20,000 nucleotides of DNA from Mesostigma viride. Its lineage: Eukaryota > Streptophyta > Mesostigmatophyceae > Mesostigmatales > Mesostigmataceae. The stretch covers positions 47,501-67,500 of the forward strand of contig RPFO01000482.1 in the NCBI GenBank assembly GCA_009746045.1, read 5' to 3'. A program made the position numbers and the translations under genes. This document shows positions 1 to 20,000 of the stretch, piece by piece. The notes beneath the pieces were generated by a model. That model did not search any database and was not told the DNA's origin. It saw nothing but the letters and a program-made list of their open reading frames with translations. The stretch's first letter is position 1. Each line of letters opens with the position of its first letter.

Positions 1-1303
1 CGCCCGCTGATGCCGGCACGCCGCCACCTCTCGCACTGCCATGCATCTCCCCAGCGCCCACGTGGCGTAAATACTCCCCCGCAGGCGTGGCAGGTGAATC
101 AAAACTGGGATCTGCACTGACAGACGTCCCCGGAGGACGTGCGGCCTGGCCCATATACCCCGACCAATTATGTGCATCCCTTGCCTTATCTCCTTTACTG
201 TTCACCATCTCCCTGGACTTCGGTACAAATACGATCTCCCTGGACTGCGCCTCCACGGCACCAAGTGGCGAACCAGCGTCAGCACCAAGACGCGTGCTCT
301 TGTACGCACGTCCCCCCCACCCCCCCATAATTCGTGGCTCCTGCCTCCATGGCCGGTCAGTGCCCTCCTCCATAAACCCATCCATGGACCGGTGCACAGC
401 GGCTTCCACGACTAGACCAGACACGAGATGACCGGTGGGACCATGACCGGGCCAGTGCTGACCCGTGTGTACATTACCGGACCAGCTGTGGGCTGTAGGT
501 TCAATGCCAAAAGAGCTCTCGGCCATGCCCACGCCACTGCTGTCCTCCCGCCCTTTGCGAAGGAACGAGACGTCAGGGGAGCGTGGAACGCTCGAAGAGT
601 CGCCCGCAACCCCGTTGGTCGGCAAAGACGGCCGCTGCCGTCGCGCAGCTGATTCTGGCTGTGGCCTCGAAAGGGGCACACCCGCGTCGTGGTCACTGCT
701 AACACCCGACGCACCAGCAGGGGACGGATAGGCCTTGTGGGAGCTCGGCTCGCTGGGTGGACCTACGCTAGGCGGACTGGGCAAACGCCTTGGCGCCACA
801 GAACTACCGAAGGGTGTGCCACCCGGCAGTCCTGACGATAGCGGCACCGAGGATAAAGACCCCGGGGTCGCATGTGCCTCTGCCGGCAGGGGTAGACGCC
901 CAGGCGCTGCGGCATCTGGAGTGGGCATCCTGCCCAGCAATTCGGACGACACGTAAGGGGCTGACGATGCGGACTGTGGGGGCAGTGTCTCTGAGGGGCC
1001 CACATCCACAGGCGGGTGCCATCGCTGCCCATGGGTAGCGGTATCCCGTGCTTGGACCCCCGGAGTCCCCTCGTTCTGATGCCCGTTGGGAGCTTTCCCG
1101 CCGCCATGCATGGCAGCTGGTGGGTTACCCTGGGATGGCCCACACCCTCGCAGCTGTGGTCGCTCCTTGTGGGCGCGATCGTGGTTGCTGGGATGGCTGC
1201 GGTGCGAGGGCGGGAGCGGGTTCTGCCTTGAGGTGGTGGTGGCAGCTGGCAGCACTCCATGGGTGTGCCCGACTGTGTCCGTCCGTGTGCTGCTGGCAAA
1301 CAT
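1..1303 (-). CDS. Partial Pro/Ser/Gly-rich protein, divergent gene, runs off left edge
   Basis: Read on the minus strand, the frame whose codons start at plus-strand positions 2, 5, 8 and so on has no stop from 1372 down to the window edge, about 457 codons. The first in-frame ATG is at 1303-1301 and begins MFASSTRTDTVGHTHG. An alternative is a spliced start: a pyrimidine-rich stretch ending TTTGCCAG just inside that ATG could be a 3' splice site. The translation is rich in Pro, Ser, Gly, Ala and His, with no membrane segment and no motif that I recognise, so it looks intrinsically disordered. One short internal repeat is visible (SREIVFVPKSREMV). Stop-free length is the main evidence. Third-position GC bias is weaker than in the flippase exons, which lowers confidence. 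The gene diverges from the flippase; its stop lies outside the window. Function unknown. Confidence 0.5.
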   Translation of the reverse strand, partial: MFASSTRTDTVGHTHGVLPAATTTSRQNPLPPSHRSHPSNHDRAHKERPQLRGCGPSQGNPPAAMHGGGKAPNGHQNEGTPGVQARDTATHGQRWHPPVDVGPSETLPPQSASSAPYVSSELLGRMPTPDAAAPGRLPLPAEAHATPGSLSSVPLSSGLPGGTPFGSSVAPRRLPSPPSVGPPSEPSSHKAYPSPAGASGVSSDHDAGVPLSRPQPESAARRQRPSLPTNGVAGDSSSVPRSPDVSFLRKGREDSSGVGMAESSFGIEPTAHSWSGNVHTGQHWPGHGPTGHLVSGLVVEAAVHRSMDGFMEEGTDRPWRQEPRIMGGWGGRAYKSTRLGADAGSPLGAVEAQSREIVFVPKSREMVNSKGDKARDAHNWSGYMGQAARPPGTSVSADPSFDSPATPAGEYLRHVGAGEMHGSARGGGVPASAG

Positions 1304-2111
1304 AGAGGTGGGGACAAGGAGCAGGGCAGGCGGGTTTGAAGGTGGGGAAGGATACGGAGGGACTTTGGACCATCAGGCAGCGGTACGGGGCGCCGGCCAT
1401 CGAGTGGGCTATCTTACATTGTGTGCTGGCGCCGGGCAGCAGGCAAAAGGTTGCCAGGGCAACCAGTCCAGGATAGTAATGCAGCAGGCGCACAACCAAC
1501 ACTAATCCATTCGCACACATGCCTTGAGAGGCCTTGTGCAGCTTGCGAGCATGCTGTGAGGCCCGGTGAAGCTTTCTGGCGGCACCGAGTGAGAGAATAC
1601 GACTGTACACTGGGCGGATGCGGCCGGTGTTAGAACAAGTATCAGCAACCCCGGTGCTAGCACCCATGTCTGCTCCCTGCTGCTCCGTGTCAGGTTCCTC
1701 TTACTGGGGAAAGGACAGGATGGGACCGATGGCCAGCAAAGTCGTGTTCCCCGTGGGAAGGATATCTCAAACGCGCTACTGCATGAATGTGGAGAGTTCT
1801 CGCGCAGGCCGGATGCCAAGCCCACGACATCAAGCCATTAAACTCAATCCCATAAAGTCAAAACCAAAACAACCCCAGCTCACGAAGTCAAGGGCATGGA
1901 TGTGAGGCCGTAAAGTCAAAGCCAAAGCGATGAAAGTTTTTTTTCCCTTTTATTTTTTGAGCACATGAGTGCGAAACTGCTCTGTGCTAGGTCACGGTAC
2001 ATGACCAGCTTGAGAGATGTTACATGCAAACAGCCCACTGGCTTCAGCCCGCCTTCTTGCACATTACAAATGCAAGGACCAGCCAGGAACATTGGAGGAA
2101 CACCAAGGGAA

Positions 2112-2328
2112 GGTTAGGGGAAGCACCATAAGAGGCGATTGTAATGAAAACACACTGTCAGGGGAAGTACCTTGTGAAGACCATAACAGACGATTGTAAT
2201 GAAAACACGCTGATAGGGGAAGCACGTTGTGAAGACAATAACATGCGATCGTAATGAAAACACACTGTCAGGGGAAGCATGTTATGAAGACCATAACAGG
2301 CGATCATAGCGAACACGCACTGCACAGA
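2112..2328. repeat. 55-bp tandem repeat, about 3.5 copies
   Basis: Units begin with CGATTG/CGATCG at 2136, 2191, 2246 and 2301, exactly 55 bp apart. Each carries GTAATGAAAACAC, then AGGGGAAG, then GAAGAC(C/A)ATAACA. The last unit decays after about 28 bp and a degraded unit precedes the first. The second unit differs from the first and third by only a few substitutions. It is intergenic, with no coding potential seen. Confidence 0.85.
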
Positions 2329-3269
2329 ATGTGAAATGGGCAGTAAAGAAGGATTAACATTAGACTCGGTAGTGCCTACCTGTTGAAATACGGGTTCCAT
2401 GGAGTGGCTACCATGGTCCATCCTGTGGTGACGCACGCGTGGCCACCTGTGGGAACAGCATAACAACAGGACCCAGGTGGTACAGGCATCCCAGATCAAC
2501 CGGAGAGATGGGCCGTTAGAAGGCACATTGTCTGCGGCAAGCAGGTATGATGCTATCTAGTATTATAATTGGACGTTGATAACAGCGGCAAGTAATAAAA
2601 AGAAATACGCTTCATGCACCTGTGCGCGGCAGCGAAAATGGCATGCTGCCATCAGCAGTGAAGGCAATTCGACAAAACAATGCAGGTACTACGATCTTCC
2701 AGTTATTCTAAAGTGCCAACAAACAAAAAAGACGGTACGCACTTTGCAGTGAATGGTTTCGCAAGCAGCACGTCCTGGCTCATGCTGCTTTGGTCACACA
2801 TAATTCGTGGCAAACGTCCACCCCTGATCCTTGAACGTGGACGTCCTTAAAAGGCATCTGATGGCATATTCTTTCTTTTCATGCAGGGCTTGCCGACATT
2901 GTGCATTACCTACCATGGCATGTTCAAATATTTTGGCTGTTGAGTTACAGCAGCGAAACGGAGTTTGCAAGTGGCTTGACGTCGGCATGCATCCGATATA
3001 CATCACTGAACAAATACGTCTGAAGTGTACGTCTGGCCAAACTTGGCTATTCCAAAGTTACGCAGGACACGAGAGCAAATGAGATTACCCTTGCAACGCA
3101 CGGCTCCTTTGAAGTTTCTCAGGCTTGTTCAAGACACCACTTCTCCACCTAAAGTTTTTGCCATCATGCAGTGAAGCCATGCATCACCCAGCGCAATTTT
3201 TCAAGGTGCAGTAAGCGTAATTTGATTTGTTTTATCAATCACCAGTCACCTTCTGACAGCGAATAGGTA

Positions 3270-3422
3270 CATATGAGTTGAGTGGAGTTGAGTTGAGTTT
3301 ATTCCCGCGCCGGTGGTCCGACAGGGTTATATTTAAAATATGTACTGTAGTGGATCCACAGGCTGGGATCCAGCGCTTCACACGCCCCTTGGAGGCTCTC
3401 CTGTTGTACTTTCTACAGTACA
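3270..3422 (-). mobile_element. Probable 5'-truncated non-LTR retroelement 3' end
   Basis: On the minus strand this segment ends with AATAAA followed by a pentamer-like tail (CTCAA/CTCCA units at about 3276-3300), the usual look of a non-LTR retrotransposon 3' end. It is bracketed by AGCGAATAGGTA (3258-3269) and AGCGAATACGTA (3423-3434), an 11/12 match fitting an old target-site duplication. A minus-strand frame across it ends with SDHRRGN near the tail, and intron 12 of the flippase has a similar SDHRWGN end. No reverse-transcriptase motif is present, so only the extreme 3' end would be retained. Confidence 0.5.
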
Positions 3423-4179
3423 AGCGAATACGTATGCCCTGACAGTTATTCCTACGCTTGCAGCAGAGCCAACGACGCACACACTGCACTGTAAGGACTG
3501 CACACACTTACCAAGGCAAACTCACGTTTGAAATTTGGGGGGCGCCGGGCGCGGCGTGGCTGACCCTGCCATTGTACTGGAATCTCGCGGTAACCGATTC
3601 TGGTGATCTGAATGTCTGGATCCTCATGAAGGGCCTGACAGACGAGAGGAGGAACGGACTGTCATAGGTGCATGAATATATCCTGTGTGGCTACTAGCCA
3701 GATAAAATACGGTGGCTGCATCTTCTCAGATCTGGCGACGTCGTCGGTACCCAACCTGCCTTTGGATTCCCCCGAAGTCTTGGTGACCCCGTGCATGGGC
3801 ACTGAGCACGTCACGCCTTCCTTGCCCAACGTCCAGATCATTTTTTCAACGCTCATGTTTCAGCAACACGATGTTCATCCTACGACGGGCGTGGAAATAC
3901 TGAGTGTCAGCGAGCCATTACTAATGGGCATAACCCCATCAATTCGACATCGCGAAAAAGTTGTTGCAGGTTTCGGGACCTTGTGATGGCTATGGAGTGG
4001 ACCTTTTGTTGTGATGAAGGTCGATGACGCTGGAGCGGGATCATTTCCTCGGCGCGTAGCATCGGTTGCCCGCGCCAACCATGCCGTGGTAGTAATGTGA
4101 TGGCTTTAGGTTGTAGGAAAGCTCGGGCAGGAAAAATTATGGGAACGTAGCGTTGTAAGTTTGATAGTGAGGATTAGCG

Positions 4180-18801
<14,622 letters not shown>

Positions 18802-19389
18802 GAGCGTGCATTTGTTCATGGTGCGCTATTTTTTTCACGGAGGCACTGCGGGGCACCCTGTTGCTAGCAGTCATTATTTATACTGAAGCGGGTATTCTGA
18901 TCAAGCGGGTATCTTTACCCGCAACTGTCTGGGGAAAAGTTTGGGTTCTGACACCGGCCTTTCCTTGATTTTTTTTGCCTGCATCCCGGGCTATGTTTCA
19001 AATGACCAGCTTGGCATTAAGCCAGTGAGTTTGGATTATCGCTCGCATTTCCTGTACGAAATCCATGGCTAGTAGCAGAGCATATGTTTTTTAATTGTGT
19101 CTCTTCATCGCTGGCCAGGAATTTCAAGCTTTGCAAATGAAAGGAATTTTGCATTTCACAACATGCACGCAGTTATACGACATCAGTTGTGGACATGCAT
19201 GCATACACGGTTCGTATGCACTAGATCGCTCGTGCGTATGCACTAGGTCTTGATCGACCATGCATGGATGCCCACGTTGACCACAAGCCCTGGCAGCCCC
19301 CTCCTGCCACCTCAGACTAGGAATATATATACCAGTAGTGTATATTAGTAAGGCTTAGCCTAGCATGTGGCCCACGCGCATGTGCGCCC

Positions 19390-19772
19390 ATAATGGCCCC
19401 CATGGATGATGCCTTCAACATTTAGCCACGCTATTCTGATTTGGCACGCCGCAAAGGTGAAAACCATTTGCGTTCAGTGCGCATGCCGGTCCGCGGAAAA
19501 CGCGGAAAACGCGATCTGCAAATGAATCCGACCGGAATCGAACTGGGGACCTCTCGCACCAACTTTCGCTAACTATAGGACGGACGTCGATCTCCGGATC
19601 CTAGGGCATCGCCAACTTACACCTACAGTCATCCGCAAAAGTTCTCCTTTCCGGGGAGTGATGCAAGCCTTTCGGATTTGGTACTAGATAAATCATTCGA
19701 GATCTGTGTGTGTCCACGCTATGTCTATAATGGGACCCCCTTGGATGTTGCATTAAGAATTTAGCCATGCTA
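19390..19772. repeat. Degraded direct repeat pair, about 45 bp each
   Basis: Copies at 19390-19434 and 19727-19772 both begin ATAATGG; then come 38 aligned bases, 31 of them identical, ending TTTAGCCA(C/T)GCTAT. They are 337 bp apart and enclose the tRNA-like sequence. They could be remnants of two repeat-family copies or of one element's ends. Confidence 0.6.
19524..19601 (-). pseudogene. Degenerate tRNA-like sequence
   Basis: On the minus strand GTTCGATTCC (19543-19534) matches the tRNA T-arm/box B and TAGCGAAAGTTGG (19571-19559) resembles box A. The ends GGATCCG and CGGATTC can pair over seven positions (one G-U). However, box A and box B are only about 15 bp apart, the T stem has two mismatches and I cannot fold a D or anticodon arm. 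It is therefore more likely a decayed tRNA or tRNA-derived SINE piece than a working tRNA. Confidence 0.3.
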
Positions 19773-19873
19773 TGCCTATGCAGAGAGATGCTCTCTGTTG
19801 AGAAGCCATGCCCTCGCCCTTGTATAGCCATGATGATCTTCCCCCCACATGGCATAATAATAGTAATAATAGA

Positions 19874-19892
19874 CACGTGACTGCGTCACGTG
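19874..19892. promoter_or_regulatory. Double CACGTG palindrome
   Basis: CACGTGAC-TGC-GTCACGTG is a perfect 8-bp inverted repeat with a 3-bp spacer, each arm holding a CACGTG hexamer. CACGTG is the G-box/E-box bound by bZIP and bHLH factors in plants. There is no visible gene next to it in the window, so a regulatory role is only a possibility. Confidence 0.3.
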
Positions 19893-19928
19893 AGCATAAG
19901 TCCTCAGTGGGAGGGGAACATGGGATGG

Positions 19929-20000
19929 AATTAATTAATTAATTAAAATCATAGCTCCGTTGGGAGCATATGTAACACATAGCCCTGAGAAAGGGGCATC
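19929..20000 (-). mobile_element. Short retroelement family copy, cut by window end
   Basis: A TTAA-repeat tail (about 19929-19945) is followed by ATAGCTCCGTTGGGAGCATA and CCCTGAGAAAGGGGC, matching the copy in intron 13 in the same orientation. The 5' part of the element and the second target-site duplication lie beyond the window. Confidence 0.8.

Larger units (their letters stand above)
1304..4179. other. Intergenic region between divergent genes
   Basis: About 2.9 kb lie between the minus-strand frame and the flippase start. The region must hold both promoters, but I see no convincing TATA box or other core element. It contains two similar AAAGTCAAA-type motifs near 1855-1920, a 55-bp tandem repeat near 2112-2328, and a short retroelement 3' end at 3270-3422. 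Several open frames of 60-180 codons exist (for example 1125-1667 minus and 3672-3986 plus). None resembles a known protein or continues into a neighbour, so they are not called. Non-coding upstream exons of either gene could lie here. Confidence 0.6.
18802..20000. other. 3' flanking region without recognised gene
   Basis: The flippase 3' UTR must begin here, but I find no clear AATAAA or TGTAA signal in the first 300 bases. Further on are a 22-bp-spaced repeat of CGTATGCACTAG (19213 and 19235), a degraded direct repeat (19390-19434 and 19727-19772), a tRNA-like sequence (19524-19601), a double CACGTG palindrome and a retroelement copy at the edge. No convincing coding region is seen on either strand. 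Confidence 0.7.

Noticed and set aside
763-1317. 184-codon minus-strand open frame overlapping the longer minus-strand frame
   Set aside because: It is a different phase of the same region. The frame of 457 codons is longer and reaches the window edge, so the shorter one is taken as its shadow.
3267-3345. 8-bp inverted repeat GTACATAT/ATATGTAC as transposon ends
   Set aside because: It is too short, with no matching duplication outside. The retroelement interpretation with a tail and bracketing direct repeats explains the segment better.
3672-3986. 104-codon plus-strand open frame upstream of the flippase
   Set aside because: No recognisable domain, no link to the flippase exon 1 (an in-frame stop precedes ATG 4180), and comparable open frames occur on the other strand.

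Overview
The window is nuclear DNA from a eukaryote. Its centre is one large spliced gene on the + strand, with 14 coding exons between 4180 and 18801, for a P4-type ATPase (phospholipid flippase). I assembled it by joining GT-AG introns. The frame stays open across all 13 junctions and gives a predicted 1,560-residue protein with every P4 hallmark: DGET, PISL, DKTGT, ESPDE, KGAD, TGDK and GDGAND. The wording around the motifs (GAPSKRS after the actuator domain, QAYFM after membrane segment 4, [10 protein letters not shown] before DKTGT, AAAAYG after ESPDE) recalls plant ALA1. Together with GC-rich exons and compact coding style this suggests a green alga or early streptophyte. That is inference; no marker in the window fixes the species.

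Layout. Positions 1-1303 (- strand): a stop-free reading frame of at least 434 codons running off the left edge, probably the 5' part or a large exon of a divergently transcribed Pro/Ser/Gly-rich protein. Positions 1304-4179: the intergenic region between the two divergent genes, with a 55-bp tandem repeat (about 2112-2328) and a short retroelement 3' end (3270-3422). Positions 4180-18801: the flippase gene. Its introns are long (360-1505 bp) and carry most of the repeats: a retroelement fragment with perfect target-site duplications and a TC/poly-C tract in intron 1, short tandem repeats in intron 3, another retroelement copy in intron 4, a 25-bp minisatellite in intron 7, a complete non-autonomous hAT-like DNA transposon in intron 9, a GGGC array in intron 10, a 37/50-bp tandem array in intron 11, and a full retroelement insertion in intron 13. 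Positions 18802-20000: no gene recognised, but a degenerate tRNA-like sequence, a direct repeat, a double CACGTG palindrome and another retroelement copy cut by the window end.

The flippase is a housekeeping membrane protein that moves lipids from the outer to the inner leaflet, normally with a CDC50/ALIS beta-subunit, which is not encoded here. I see no new multi-gene system. The less ordinary signals are the mobile elements (two families with readable target-site duplications), the long lineage-specific insertions in the flippase nucleotide-binding domain, the unannotated minus-strand frame, and a repeated G-rich-start/C-rich-end design of the introns.
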